Shown one piece after another: positions 30,873-41,276 of a stretch of DNA of 64,000 bases (position 1 is the stretch's first letter; each line of letters opens with the position of its first letter). The DNA comes from Flammeovirga pectinis (lineage in GTDB: Bacteria > Bacteroidota > Bacteroidia > Cytophagales > Flammeovirgaceae), in assembly GCF_003970675.1 (NCBI RefSeq), contig NZ_CP034562.1:5022501-5086500 (forward strand), written 5' to 3'. Under the pieces are notes generated by a model, which did not search any database, had not been told where the DNA came from, and saw only the letters and a program-made list of their open reading frames with translations. Both the position numbers and the translations under genes were made by a program.

Positions 30873-32411
30873 TTATTTTTTTGTAGTAAGAATAAGCATT
30901 TCACGTGCAGACAATTTTACGAATAGTGGATGATTAATACCTATTCTTTGATGTTTATTTTTTGGTAATATCATTGAATTGAATTCCAAAATAGTATCAT
31001 CTTGACCTATAGAAAAACTATAAAAGGTTTTATCTACTATGTTATCTGTAAAATTGATTTCTACATACTCATCACGATCAGTTAAATTAGATAGCAAAAT
31101 TACGTAATCATTATTGTTTATAGTACCGACACCTTTTATTTTTTGATGATTATTATTAGTTAACTTAATTACTTGAGAGCCTCTAGGTAAATTCTGACTT
31201 AACCACGACCAAGAGTAATACCAAGGCCTTAATTTCTTATCAGATGTAGTATTGAAAAGGGTATCAGCTAAACTATTCCACATTCCATTTTTTATCAATT
31301 GATTTTTATTTCCATCATTGGCCTCTGTAAACATTGCATCATCTAAGTGCCATGCAATAATACCGTCAGCGTTAGCTTCAAGTAATTGAACGACTGCAGC
31401 AGATGTATAAACAGCATAATCATTTTCATAAACTTTCATCTGAGACAACCTACTAGCATGTTCATCTAACGCAATTAAGCTATCATTATAATGGCTCTCT
31501 TCTGAGTTTTTTTGAGGACGTATTCCAAATTCAGAAATAATTAGAGGTTTATTTTTTTGTTTAATTACATCTTTATCTAAGTTGAAAACCTTGGTAATTG
31601 TATGAGAAGAGATATCTTTTTCTGAAGGATAAATTTGAAGGTCTATCGCATTATATATGGAATCTGAGTTGCTTTTTTGAAGCCAGTCTAAACTCGTTAA
31701 CCCATCTTTAGAATAATGTAATAAAGGATCTATACTAGGACCTAAAAGTTTTAATTGCTCATTAATTTTGACTGTCTCAAATTCGTTTTTTAATAATGAT
31801 ATGGCAGTATGATATTGGTTGTAATCTCCTTTTGTATTAGCTGTAATTGTATTTGGTTTATTTATTAATGAATAAAATTTGATACAAGTGTATTTCTTTT
31901 TGATGATGAGGTGCTGCATGTATTTCCCAATCATTTTTACCCAAACCGCGTATTGATTATTTCTTAATTGCCAAGGAGGATTCCACTCACCCATTATTAC
32001 TGTTATGTTATTTTCTTGGCAATAATCTAACACTTGATAAAGAGCATGCATTTCCATTCTATCAAAGTTTATGTTTGGGATACTTTGATTTATCATACCT
32101 CTAAAATAGCGTTGCTCAGCATGGTCTAAAACTCTTATAAATTGAGGTTGCATATATTCTAGCCTTTGGTAAAGGAACTCCCATCTTTTTTTATCCTTCA
32201 TAATATTCCCCCATTTATCTTGGTTAGAATCTGCATGAGGGTAAGTAGACCATTGTACACCTAAACCTAAAAAATTAGAATTAATTACTTCTGAATCATC
32301 AAAAGTTAAAATAGTAGTAGGGAGTTCTGATTCTGAACAAGAGGAAAAACAGAAGAATAAAGTATATATAGATACTATAAAATAGTTAGCTCTTAATTTA
32401 TTTGGGATCAT
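30873..32411 (-). CDS. Clan-A glycosidase-like lipoprotein with altered acid/base residue
   Basis: This 512-residue lipoprotein has its lipid cysteine at Cys25 (FSSC). A TIM-barrel glycosidase pattern is visible: FIRVLDH, VIMGEWNPPW, IKFYSLINKPN, AIDLQIYPSEKD, PLIISEFGIRP and GIIAWHLDDAM as successive strands. The nucleophile glutamate would be Glu294 (SEFG). The proton donor, normally Glu in Asn-Glu-Pro at strand 4, is Lys185, encoded by AAA. A C-terminal beta domain (about 415-512) follows. The closest family (GH5, GH30 or GH39-like) is uncertain. It may be inactive, a transglycosylase-like variant, or a binding protein. Confidence 0.7.
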   Translation of the reverse strand: MIPNKLRANYFIVSIYTLFFCFSSCSESELPTTILTFDDSEVINSNFLGLGVQWSTYPHADSNQDKWGNIMKDKKRWEFLYQRLEYMQPQFIRVLDHAEQRYFRGMINQSIPNINFDRMEMHALYQVLDYCQENNITVIMGEWNPPWQLRNNQYAVWVKMIGKYMQHLIIKKKYTCIKFYSLINKPNTITANTKGDYNQYHTAISLLKNEFETVKINEQLKLLGPSIDPLLHYSKDGLTSLDWLQKSNSDSIYNAIDLQIYPSEKDISSHTITKVFNLDKDVIKQKNKPLIISEFGIRPQKNSEESHYNDSLIALDEHASRLSQMKVYENDYAVYTSAAVVQLLEANADGIIAWHLDDAMFTEANDGNKNQLIKNGMWNSLADTLFNTTSDKKLRPWYYSWSWLSQNLPRGSQVIKLTNNNHQKIKGVGTINNNDYVILLSNLTDRDEYVEINFTDNIVDKTFYSFSIGQDDTILEFNSMILPKNKHQRIGINHPLFVKLSAREMLILTTKK

Positions 32412-32686
32412 AGTTCTGTAGTAGTAATAAAGAGAAGATTTTCATTTATAAATATCAAATAAAAAAGATAAAGCACTTATGGATTTTGATAGGAATGATG
32501 GTACTTTTCTAAGTTGAAAGAAGAAACTACATGAATTTTTGCGAGAATTATGATAAAAATACTCTTTCATTGAGATTTTGTAATGAAAATCATTTCTTAA
32601 TAAAAAAAGTTTTATGATTTTCAGCCTGCGATTGAGAAATCACAAAAATTAAACGAACACTTTCGAAAAAAAATTATAGACTTATC

Positions 32687-33658
32687 ATGACAACAGTAAC
32701 ATTAGGTATTGATGTTGGTGGAACTAACACAAAAATCGGTTTTGTGGATCGCCACGGTAGATGTTTAGCAAGTACCCATATCTCAACGGGTGCAGACGAA
32801 CCATTTTCTAATTTCTTAGAAAACGTTTTTAAAACAGTAAAAGCACTTTCTAAAGAAGCAGGAGATATCGAAATGGTAGCCGTAGGTATTGGAGCTCCAA
32901 ATGCTAACTACTACACAGGTAAGATTGAAGAGGCTGTTAACCTTAAAGGTTGGGGTAAAGAAGTTGCCATTGCAGATTTAATGGAAGAGCACTTTAAAGT
33001 GCCAGTTGCTATTACTAACGATGCTAATGCAGCAGCACTTGGTGAAATGAAATTTGGTGTTGCACAAGGAATGAAAAACTTCATTGTTGCTACATTAGGT
33101 ACTGGTTTAGGTAGTGGTATTATTGTAAACGGAGATCTTCTTTACGGACATGATGGTTTTGCTGGTGAGCTTGGCCATATTACTGTAGTAGAAGAAGGAA
33201 GAACATGTGGCTGTGGACGTAGAGGTTGTTTAGAAACTTATGTTTCTGCAACTGGTATTAAGCGTACAATGTTTGAATTATTAGCAGATAGCAACGGATC
33301 AAGTTCTTTAGCTAACAAGACATTTGAACAATTAACTGCAAAAGATATTTTTGATGCTGCTGAAGCTGGTGATGCACTAGCAAAAGAAGCATTTGAAGTA
33401 ACAGGAGAAATTCTTGGTAAATCTTTAGCAGACGCAATTGCTATTTTTAGTCCAGAAGCTATCGTATTATTTGGTGGGTTAGCATCAGCAGGTGATTATA
33501 TCACGCAACCTACTCGTAGAGCAATGGAAGAAAATTGTTTACACATCTTTAAAGGAAAAACTCGTCTAGTAGTTTCTAACTTAGAAGGTGATAATACAGC
33601 AATTTTAGGTTCTTCTGCTTTAGCGTGGCAAGAGTATGAAAAGAAGAAAAATGCTTAA
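32687..33658 (+). CDS. ROK family glucokinase
   Basis: This 323-residue enzyme phosphorylates a hexose, most likely glucose, with ATP. Motifs are DVGGTNTKIG near residue 9, catalytic Asp112 (TNDANAAALGE), GTGLGSGIIVNG, and the zinc-binding set His164 with CGCGRRGC (Cys174, Cys176, Cys181). The set is complete, in contrast to the other ROK protein nearby. It is divergent from the glycosidase-like gene across a 275-bp region in which no clear regulatory site was recognised. A terminator follows. Confidence 0.9.
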   Translation: MTTVTLGIDVGGTNTKIGFVDRHGRCLASTHISTGADEPFSNFLENVFKTVKALSKEAGDIEMVAVGIGAPNANYYTGKIEEAVNLKGWGKEVAIADLMEEHFKVPVAITNDANAAALGEMKFGVAQGMKNFIVATLGTGLGSGIIVNGDLLYGHDGFAGELGHITVVEEGRTCGCGRRGCLETYVSATGIKRTMFELLADSNGSSSLANKTFEQLTAKDIFDAAEAGDALAKEAFEVTGEILGKSLADAIAIFSPEAIVLFGGLASAGDYITQPTRRAMEENCLHIFKGKTRLVVSNLEGDNTAILGSSALAWQEYEKKKNA

Positions 33659-33680
33659 TTAGTATTTTTGATATCATATA

Positions 33681-33715
33681 AAAAAATCCCTTCTAGATAC
33701 TAGAAGGGATTTTTG
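33681..33715. terminator. Bidirectional terminator after glucokinase
   Basis: An 11-bp stem (33685-33695 with 33701-33711) with a 5-nt loop, flanked by A and T runs, lies between the convergent glucokinase and beta-helix lipoprotein genes. Confidence 0.9.
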
Positions 33716-33793
33716 CTTTTTGTGATATTGGAACGGTCCTATTAAATAGAATTCTCACCTTCTAAATAATAGAGTTGTTACAGTAGCAAATTT

Positions 33794-35014
33794 TTATCTA
33801 CTCTCTTTGTATTCAATTGGAGTAGTTGATTCTAAAACTTTTATATCAGAAATAATGAAAGAATTTTCAGCCTCTTTACCATTCTCTGGAAAGTAAGAAG
33901 CATGTACATGTGTTAAAGTAATATCGTGCTCTATACTAACACCTGTTGGGTAGCCCTGTACAACAATATTTTCAATTTTCACTTTTGTTCCTTCACGTAG
34001 TTTTAAACCTTGGCTATTACTAGCTCCTTGATTTATTAGTGTTATATTTTTAAGTGTAGGGAAAGAGAATGGCTCCATTGCATTATTTGCTTGGTTATTA
34101 TCACCTTCTAATCCTCTGTCGCCTTGTGTTACATTTTCTCCATATAAGTTTGTAGCTGTACCTACCCATCCTTCTGTCCAGTCAAAAGAATCATCACCAT
34201 TATCTGTAGATACTAGGTTTTCAGCATTTACAGTGCCACCAAACCATTCAAAACCATCATCTGCACCTTTATGAGCTTGTAAGTTTCTTACAATAGTACC
34301 AGAACCTACTCCGTTAAAAGTAAAACCATTATGTTCTTTATCAGCAGTAATTTGGTTTCCACCAAACTCTAAACGAACATATTCTAAAATTCCAGAATTA
34401 TCTGTAGGTTGATTTCCTCCATACCAAATACCATCTCCAGCTACTTCAGGAACAGCTCTACCAGATTCATCTCCGTTATTAATTGGAGCATGTCCGTTAA
34501 TAATTATACCACCCCAAGAACCAGGAGCTCCTATTGATGATGCATTTTCTGTAGTAAAGACAATCATGTTTTGTGCAGTACCTTGAGCAATAATTTTAGC
34601 ATCTTGCTCAATCATTAAATAAGATACACCAGCTTCATCAGGATCAACAATTTTCACACCTTCTTCGATAGTTAATGTAACACCAGCTTTTACATGTACA
34701 CCACCTTTTAAAAAGTGAACAGAATTAGCTGAAAGTGTTAAATCAGAGGTAATGTTACCCGTTAAAGTTTCTGCATTTGTAATATCTACATCAGTACCGC
34801 TATAATCTGCATCTACAGCCCAAGATGGTTTTGCCCAACCTGTAGCAGATTCACTTTCAACACTGATTGGGTTATTTGCATTTAAGAAATTGGCCAACTC
34901 AGTACCATTAATTCCATCATCTGGAGTAGGTGTATTATTTTCTTTTTCGCAAGATGAAAATAATGTAGACGCAAGAATACCTGCCACGAATAAATTTTTT
35001 GTGTAGTTTTTCAT
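33794..35014 (-). CDS. Beta-helix lipoprotein paired with a TonB-dependent receptor
   Basis: This 406-residue lipoprotein has its lipid cysteine in LFSSC (Cys22). After a linker, it has repeated short strands typical of a right-handed parallel beta-helix (about 85-390), with conserved segments GSWGGIIINGHAPIN, YVRLEFGG and DDGFEWFGGTV. No catalytic residues are evident. It lies 40 bp downstream of a TonB-dependent receptor gene, so it is probably a surface or periplasmic partner of that receptor. The ligand is unknown. Confidence 0.8.
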   Translation of the reverse strand: MKNYTKNLFVAGILASTLFSSCEKENNTPTPDDGINGTELANFLNANNPISVESESATGWAKPSWAVDADYSGTDVDITNAETLTGNITSDLTLSANSVHFLKGGVHVKAGVTLTIEEGVKIVDPDEAGVSYLMIEQDAKIIAQGTAQNMIVFTTENASSIGAPGSWGGIIINGHAPINNGDESGRAVPEVAGDGIWYGGNQPTDNSGILEYVRLEFGGNQITADKEHNGFTFNGVGSGTIVRNLQAHKGADDGFEWFGGTVNAENLVSTDNGDDSFDWTEGWVGTATNLYGENVTQGDRGLEGDNNQANNAMEPFSFPTLKNITLINQGASNSQGLKLREGTKVKIENIVVQGYPTGVSIEHDITLTHVHASYFPENGKEAENSFIISDIKVLESTTPIEYKESR

Positions 35015-35054
35015 TCTAATAGAAGTGATTTTTGATTAATAATTAAGTTTGTTT

Positions 35055-37805
35055 TTAAAATGTATAAGATAATCCTATACTGAATTCTGCTCCTCTTTTG
35101 TAAGAAGAAATAGGTTTAATAACACCACCTTCAAACTCTTGATACCTTTCAATACTAGGGTTTAATAGGTTTTTAGCTGATATATTTAAACTTAGATTGT
35201 CTTTAATTTTATTTCTGATGATAAAGTCTAGTGTACCGAAAGATTTTTCATAAATATCACCAGCTCCATACGATCCAGAAGCATATAATCGATCTCCAAA
35301 TGTTGTATAAGCAATAGTAAATATTGAATTTATATTACCTCCAAACCATTCTTGATTATAGCCCATATTGGCATTTAATATATATGGTGATGCACCTTGA
35401 AGTTCTCTTTCTCGATTGGTAACTACAGTACTCACATTATCACCAATTCTCATTCTTGAGTACATTAAAGTACCATTAAAACCAACGGAAAGTTTATCTA
35501 ACATTGGGTTACCGTTGTTAATAATATTCCCTACATTTTTTTGAAACTCTACTTCCACACCAGCAACTACGGCAGAACCTACATTTTCATAAGTATACAA
35601 AGTACCAGCAGCCGGTTTTGTGACTCTTTCAATAGGGTTGTCTAAGAACTTACCGAATGCACCAATAGAAAATATTTCACCAGAATTTGGGAAAATTTCA
35701 TATTTTAAATCAAGATTATAATTTTCAGAATTCTTTAAATTAGGATTACCAATAATAGATTCTCCACCTGCTACGCTTTGGTATTCAAAAGGAATAATTT
35801 CTCTCATACCTGGGCGAGTAATCGTTTTACTTGCAGCTAATCGGAAATTTGATTTATCATTTAAAGAATACTTGAAATTTGCTGAGGGTAAGAATTCAGC
35901 TGTTTCATAAGTGTTTTCTCTAAAAGGAGCATCAAGAGCATCTTGTCTTAATCTATATTTTACATATTGTCTACCAATTTCAGTACGAACTCCAATATTC
36001 ATTTTTAATTTACTTGGAATTATTTCATAGTCATATCCTGTATAAAAAGCATGAATATCCATTTGAGCATTGAAATAAGTATCTGCAACCTCGTAAGGGC
36101 GATACTCTAAAGTGCCATCTTGAAGCCATTTATTAATTTGCCCATTCGGGTTGTTACTATCAATCCCATTTGCACCAGATCCATAAATTCCAGTTTGGTA
36201 CCATTCAAAATCTCTGTTTTTTGCTTTTCCCTGATATCCAATTTTTATAGTACTTCTATAGGTATCGTTATGAGTATTGAATGTACCGAACCCGTAACTT
36301 AATTCTCCTTTTGCTCCATATTCAACTTCGTTCATATCACCCCAGTAACGATGATTATCAATTGGGTTAAGTGTAAATAAATTTACATTTGGTCCTTTGC
36401 CATCAAACAGTAATTGTTTACGATCGGGTTCTTGGCTTCCGGTTTGAGAACGTGAAACACCCCATGTTAACTTCAATCTATCATTATCTAAAAATGAATG
36501 ATCCCCAGTTAATTGAGCTACCCAAATTGTATTTTGCAAGTAGGTATTTCGTCTTATAAAAAGATTTTCTTGATCAAAGTCTCTGTGATACCCAAAGTTT
36601 TCGTCTACGGAGTTAAAAGACTCGTTAACGAATATATTATTGATATTGATTTTATGACGGTTATTGATTTTAAAAGTCATGTTTGCTAATGCAGAGGTAT
36701 TTGTAGAATAAATCCACTGATCTCTTTGGTAATCTACAGTAGGGCTAGCTTGTGCATTGTAAGCAGCATATTTACCGCTTAGATGTTCGTATTTATTGTT
36801 GTGAGCAATAGATGCAACAAAACCAAATCCACCTTCATTGCCAATATTCCAAAATTTACCACCAGCAGCATTAAAATTAATAGCCATTGGTACTTTGTTT
36901 ACAGTGGGTGACCAAGATGTTTCATAACCTCCTTGTTCACCACCAATAATAGGAGGTACACCGTTGCTAGGCATTTCTCTTCCATTTCCAGTAAAACCTA
37001 AACCTTCAAATTGCCCATCAGGTTGTGTTTTAAAATCTTGAAAAGTAGCTTGTGTATTGTAACTACCAGAAACCCCAATAGTAAAAAAGGGATCATCTGG
37101 GTAGTCTTTTAATTTAATATCAACATTTGCACCAGCAAAATCTCCATATAATTCTGGAGATGCAGTTTTAGATACACTAATGTTTTTTACAATATCAGAA
37201 GGGAAAATTGAAAGTGGTATCATTTTCAAATCTGGATTTGTAGATGGAATTGGTAAGCCATTCATTGTTGCATTATTGTATCGATCTCCAAGACCTCTTA
37301 CAAATAACCCTTTCCCATTAACTTTTGTAACCCCTGATATCTGAGTCATAGCACCTTCAACATCAGAAATACCTTTTACAGACATTTCTTCTGCTCCTAT
37401 AGATTGAAGCATCACATCAGCATTTTTTCTTTCTACCATTAATACCTGTGCACTTTCTTTATTAGCTTTCGCTACAATTTCAACAGCTTCTAACTCTTGT
37501 GCATCGATTAATAAAGAAAATGAAAGTGTCTGTTTTGTACCTGCTGTAATATTTATAGTTTTTGATGCTGTTTGGTATCCAATAAAAGAAGCTACTATAG
37601 TGTGAGAACCTTCCATAGCCTTGAATGTGAAATTTCCAAAAACATCTGTTGATGCTCCATTTGTTGTGCCTTTAATAATCACGCTAGCACCAATAATTTC
37701 TTCTCCAGATTCGGCATCAATTACGGTTCCTGTTATAGTTCCACTTTGTGCCCATGTTCCAATACTGAATGAAGTGAATAAAATTAGGATAAGTATATTC
37801 TTCAT
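35055..37805 (-). CDS. TonB-dependent outer-membrane receptor with CarboxypepD_reg-like domain
   Basis: This 916-residue protein has a signal peptide (cut near TWA-Q, residue 19), a CarboxypepD_reg-like beta-sandwich (about 21-105: GTVIDAESGEEIIGASVIIKGT), a plug domain (about 120-230: VKGISDVEGAMTQISGV, RGLGDRYNNATMNGLPIP) and a 22-strand barrel ending in a typical aromatic-terminated strand (SIGLSYTF). It imports or captures a ligand using proton-motive force through TonB. It lacks the SusC-specific context (no SusD). It is co-transcribed with the beta-helix lipoprotein gene downstream. Confidence 0.9.
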   Translation of the reverse strand: MKNILILILFTSFSIGTWAQSGTITGTVIDAESGEEIIGASVIIKGTTNGASTDVFGNFTFKAMEGSHTIVASFIGYQTASKTINITAGTKQTLSFSLLIDAQELEAVEIVAKANKESAQVLMVERKNADVMLQSIGAEEMSVKGISDVEGAMTQISGVTKVNGKGLFVRGLGDRYNNATMNGLPIPSTNPDLKMIPLSIFPSDIVKNISVSKTASPELYGDFAGANVDIKLKDYPDDPFFTIGVSGSYNTQATFQDFKTQPDGQFEGLGFTGNGREMPSNGVPPIIGGEQGGYETSWSPTVNKVPMAINFNAAGGKFWNIGNEGGFGFVASIAHNNKYEHLSGKYAAYNAQASPTVDYQRDQWIYSTNTSALANMTFKINNRHKININNIFVNESFNSVDENFGYHRDFDQENLFIRRNTYLQNTIWVAQLTGDHSFLDNDRLKLTWGVSRSQTGSQEPDRKQLLFDGKGPNVNLFTLNPIDNHRYWGDMNEVEYGAKGELSYGFGTFNTHNDTYRSTIKIGYQGKAKNRDFEWYQTGIYGSGANGIDSNNPNGQINKWLQDGTLEYRPYEVADTYFNAQMDIHAFYTGYDYEIIPSKLKMNIGVRTEIGRQYVKYRLRQDALDAPFRENTYETAEFLPSANFKYSLNDKSNFRLAASKTITRPGMREIIPFEYQSVAGGESIIGNPNLKNSENYNLDLKYEIFPNSGEIFSIGAFGKFLDNPIERVTKPAAGTLYTYENVGSAVVAGVEVEFQKNVGNIINNGNPMLDKLSVGFNGTLMYSRMRIGDNVSTVVTNRERELQGASPYILNANMGYNQEWFGGNINSIFTIAYTTFGDRLYASGSYGAGDIYEKSFGTLDFIIRNKIKDNLSLNISAKNLLNPSIERYQEFEGGVIKPISSYKRGAEFSIGLSYTF

Positions 37806-37829
37806 TATTTGTTCTTGTTATTATGGGAG

Positions 37830-37837
37830 CAAAAGTA
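37830..37837 (-). promoter_or_regulatory. Probable -7 box for the TonB receptor operon
   Basis: TACTTTTG on the minus strand fits TAnnTTTG and lies 25 bases before the start codon of the receptor gene. No clear -33 element was seen. Confidence 0.5.
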
Positions 37838-37970
37838 GTTGTGAGAAGTTTCCTGCTCTTCTATAAAAAGTGAACTTTTAATGAATTGAAATAGATGTGT
37901 ATGATGTTAATATTAACGTGTTAAATTATTGATAATGTGTGTATTGTTATTTATACAATGATTGTAAACG

Positions 37971-38009
37971 AAAAAATCCTTTATTTTCATTTTACTGAAA
38001 TAAAGGATT
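37971..38009 (-). terminator. Terminator after the 11-repeat protein gene
   Basis: A roughly 14-bp stem with one bulge (37975-37989 with 37996-38009) is followed by T residues on the minus strand. Confidence 0.8.
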
Positions 38010-38030
38010 CTTATGCTAAATATATAAAGT

Positions 38031-41000
38031 CTACTTCACATTCTTATAGACTACAATATCTGTTTTTAAAGCTTTTGATATATTGCCATTTTCATCTTTA
38101 AAACGAACAAAGATGTTTTGTCGGCCTCGACCTGCTAATTTATATGGAACTTCTGATTTATAATTGATCCACTGAGCACCTGAAAAATTATCAGAACTAG
38201 ATAACTGCATTTCTACCGTATCATCAGATACTTTAGTTTGGACAGTTACATTTTCAGTATCTGTTCCCGTAGCACCATTATTAATAGATAGCTTAAATAA
38301 GATAGGATGGTTAGTATCTAAAGTAATTTTAGAATGTAAAGATTCAGATTGAGTACCTGCTACATTTCTTACTTTTACATATACTTTTGCTTCTCCATCT
38401 CTATTTTCTAGTTTCCATTTCTTTGTATGTCTATAAGGTTCCCATGTGCAAGGGGCTGCAAAACTATAATCATTCGAAATTATCATTTCATCAGCATTCT
38501 CTGCTGTAATTTTTAATTGAACCTCAAGTTTATTTGTCATTAACTCATGGCTATTAATCACAATTTCTGATACAGTAGGTATTGTTCTATCTAGAGTGAT
38601 TTTACCTCTTGCTTCAAAAGATTCATTTCCTGCATAATCATAGAATTTACCATAGATTACTTTATCTCCATCACCTTCAGTAAGCGTCCATTTTACTCTA
38701 GACCTATAATGCATCCATATTCCATCAGATAGATCAGGATTATTTGATAAGATCATATAGTCTGCTCCATTACAGATTGGATTAATAATTATTTGTCGGC
38801 TTTCACTTTTTGTATAAGCTTTGTTCTCATTAATAATAATCCTTGGTTGAGTAGGAGGGTCTCTATCCCAAATAATATTCTTCTTTATTATTCTTGTACT
38901 ATTATCGTGATCATCTTTAAACTGGACATAAATTATTTTTTTGCCCTCGTCACCTTTTAATGCATAATTATAATGTTCAGTAAAAGGTACCCATTCAGAA
39001 TTTTGCCATGTTGGATTATCTGCTATTCGCATAAAATATGCTGAATCGGCATACATTTCCATATCAAGAGCAACATCTCTAATGAAAGTATAATTTCGAG
39101 GTGTTGCTATTTGTCCTGTTGATTCTGGAACATTGATTTTAACATGTAAATTCTGAGGAGAAGTTGCATCAAAGTAAATTTCTTTACTTAATGGTTCTGA
39201 TATATTACCTGCAAAATCTTTAAAACGGATATATAATGTTCTGTATCCAATAGGCCCTCCTTTAACACTCATGCCGTAAAAGGTTGGAAGCTCTGTATAA
39301 GGTTTCCATGAGGCGGAGTAAAACGTAGAATCTTCTGTGAGTTGCATCGCAACAGCATCTTCTGCTTTTACAGTAACAGTGTAGTCTTTTGTATAGTAAA
39401 TACGAGACTCTGTAGGTAGCACTTTTAAGTTAAACTGTGCATTGAATGGAGGTGTTTTATCCCAATTAATTTTATCCTGTACAGAGATACTTTCTGTTTC
39501 TGTAGCTGTTTTAAACCTTGCATAGATAGTTTTTACTCCATCAGGATCATTTAAAAAATAAGTAAGACGATTTGTATAATCGATCCATTCGCCATCACTG
39601 AAATTTGGATCAGAGCTGACCATCATTTTTGTTGCATTCAAACAAAATAAAGAAAGCATTACTTTGCCATCTTGCGTAGTGTTATATTCTTTGTTATTAT
39701 CAATTGTAATTCTAGGGCTTAGAGGTCTTATTTCTTGATAAATTGTAGTTTCAGATATTTCTGATAAGTTTCTAGCCCTATCTCTAAACTGAACTTTTAC
39801 TTTATAATCACCTCCACGAGTCCCTAAAAATATTTTCATAGGTTTTGTTGAGTATTCCCTCCAATGCGCTCTATCAAAATTTTCTTCTAAAGCAATTCTC
39901 ATCATAAGGGCATCATCAGCTGTTGCTCTTACTATAATTTCAGAATCTTTAGTTTTAGTGATGTCTCCTTTAATAAATATTTGACCATTTGTTGGTGGGT
40001 CTTTATCATATTGAATTGAAGCCTTAATAGGTAATGATTGGTTTTTAGCACGATCTCTATAAGATACCCAAACATCTCTAATTCCTGTATCTCCTTCCTT
40101 TAGTTTCCAAATTTTAATTTTTGAAATAGGTTCCCAATCACTAGCAGTATCAAATTCTTTATCATTTGCAATACGCATTTCTACAGCCTCTGTAGCATGT
40201 AATTGTAAAGTTACATTTAATGATTTGGTATATTCATCTCCATCATTTATTGCTATTCTGGGATTGATAGGAGGTTTAGTATCAACATAAATAGATGTAT
40301 ATATTGTTGAAGATTCATTACCTGCTTTATCTCTAAACCGAATATAGACTCTTTTATAACCTTCAAAGATATCATCTTCCATTACCCAATCGTCTAGGTA
40401 ATCAGTATATCTTCTCCATTTATGCCCATAGAAATTCATGCTGTTACTGATCTTCATATATTCAGCACCGTCAGCCATCATTTCTAAGCCAACATTCCTA
40501 TTATGTTGATTAACATAAGTAATATTTTTTTCTTTATCTACAACAGCAAATTCTGGGAGAATTTCTATTGATTTAGGTTTTGGAGCTTTACTATCTAATT
40601 TTATATGATCGGTGTATACTTTGGTTTCATTCCCAGCAGTATCTTTAAATTTTACATAAATCTTTTTTATTCCATCTCCTGAAGGTAATAACCAAGAGTG
40701 AACATGCTTTCTAAAAGGAACCCAATCGTTTCTATTAAAAACAGTTGAATTACTAATATTCATCCAAGTGGCTCCTTCACATTTTAAGTCTATTTCTACT
40801 TTTCTATATTTAGTATAATTACCTCTAGAAAAATTTACTCTACCTCTATTAGAAGGAGGTTTTGTATCTAAAATTGTATAGGCAACAAAAGTATCTGTGA
40901 TTGTACCATCTCTAAGTTGAAATTTTACAAAGACTTCTTTTTCACCATCACCTTCAGGTAACTTAAAAAAATATGTTTTTTGATAATTAATCCAATCTGC

Positions 41001-41189
41001 TCCATAAAAGTCAAAATTATCGCTGACTTTCATTTTATAAGCATCTGAAATATTAATGTTTAACTGTACCTCTTGTTTATTTGTTAATTCTCCTTCATAA
41101 ATAGATACACCCATTTGTGCAAAACTATTTTGAAGTGAAAATATAAGAATAAAGAAAAAGGAAAATATATAATAAAATCTTTGTGTCAT
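38031..41189 (-). CDS. Secreted protein made of eleven Ig-like repeats
   Basis: This 1052-residue protein has a signal peptide (cut near SFA-Q, residue 25). The rest consists of about eleven tandem repeats of 85-100 residues with the pattern M.IS....F....W..Y....W.L..GDG.K.VYV.F.D.AGN.S, ending at DT.PP. Repeats differ widely in sequence, so they are ancient. The pattern suggests beta-sandwich modules like those in bacterial surface or adhesion proteins. No catalytic domain or type IX sorting tail was found. It follows an outer-membrane protein gene by 87 bp on the same strand, so a surface-display pair is possible. Confidence 0.75.
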   Translation of the reverse strand: MTQRFYYIFSFFFILIFSLQNSFAQMGVSIYEGELTNKQEVQLNINISDAYKMKVSDNFDFYGADWINYQKTYFFKLPEGDGEKEVFVKFQLRDGTITDTFVAYTILDTKPPSNRGRVNFSRGNYTKYRKVEIDLKCEGATWMNISNSTVFNRNDWVPFRKHVHSWLLPSGDGIKKIYVKFKDTAGNETKVYTDHIKLDSKAPKPKSIEILPEFAVVDKEKNITYVNQHNRNVGLEMMADGAEYMKISNSMNFYGHKWRRYTDYLDDWVMEDDIFEGYKRVYIRFRDKAGNESSTIYTSIYVDTKPPINPRIAINDGDEYTKSLNVTLQLHATEAVEMRIANDKEFDTASDWEPISKIKIWKLKEGDTGIRDVWVSYRDRAKNQSLPIKASIQYDKDPPTNGQIFIKGDITKTKDSEIIVRATADDALMMRIALEENFDRAHWREYSTKPMKIFLGTRGGDYKVKVQFRDRARNLSEISETTIYQEIRPLSPRITIDNNKEYNTTQDGKVMLSLFCLNATKMMVSSDPNFSDGEWIDYTNRLTYFLNDPDGVKTIYARFKTATETESISVQDKINWDKTPPFNAQFNLKVLPTESRIYYTKDYTVTVKAEDAVAMQLTEDSTFYSASWKPYTELPTFYGMSVKGGPIGYRTLYIRFKDFAGNISEPLSKEIYFDATSPQNLHVKINVPESTGQIATPRNYTFIRDVALDMEMYADSAYFMRIADNPTWQNSEWVPFTEHYNYALKGDEGKKIIYVQFKDDHDNSTRIIKKNIIWDRDPPTQPRIIINENKAYTKSESRQIIINPICNGADYMILSNNPDLSDGIWMHYRSRVKWTLTEGDGDKVIYGKFYDYAGNESFEARGKITLDRTIPTVSEIVINSHELMTNKLEVQLKITAENADEMIISNDYSFAAPCTWEPYRHTKKWKLENRDGEAKVYVKVRNVAGTQSESLHSKITLDTNHPILFKLSINNGATGTDTENVTVQTKVSDDTVEMQLSSSDNFSGAQWINYKSEVPYKLAGRGRQNIFVRFKDENGNISKALKTDIVVYKNVK

Positions 41190-41276
41190 AACCTCAAGGT
41201 ATCTTTAGAAGGTACTACTGCAAATATTGGGCAATAAAGTTAGAAGTGGAATAGGCTGAGGTGTTATCTTTAAAAA

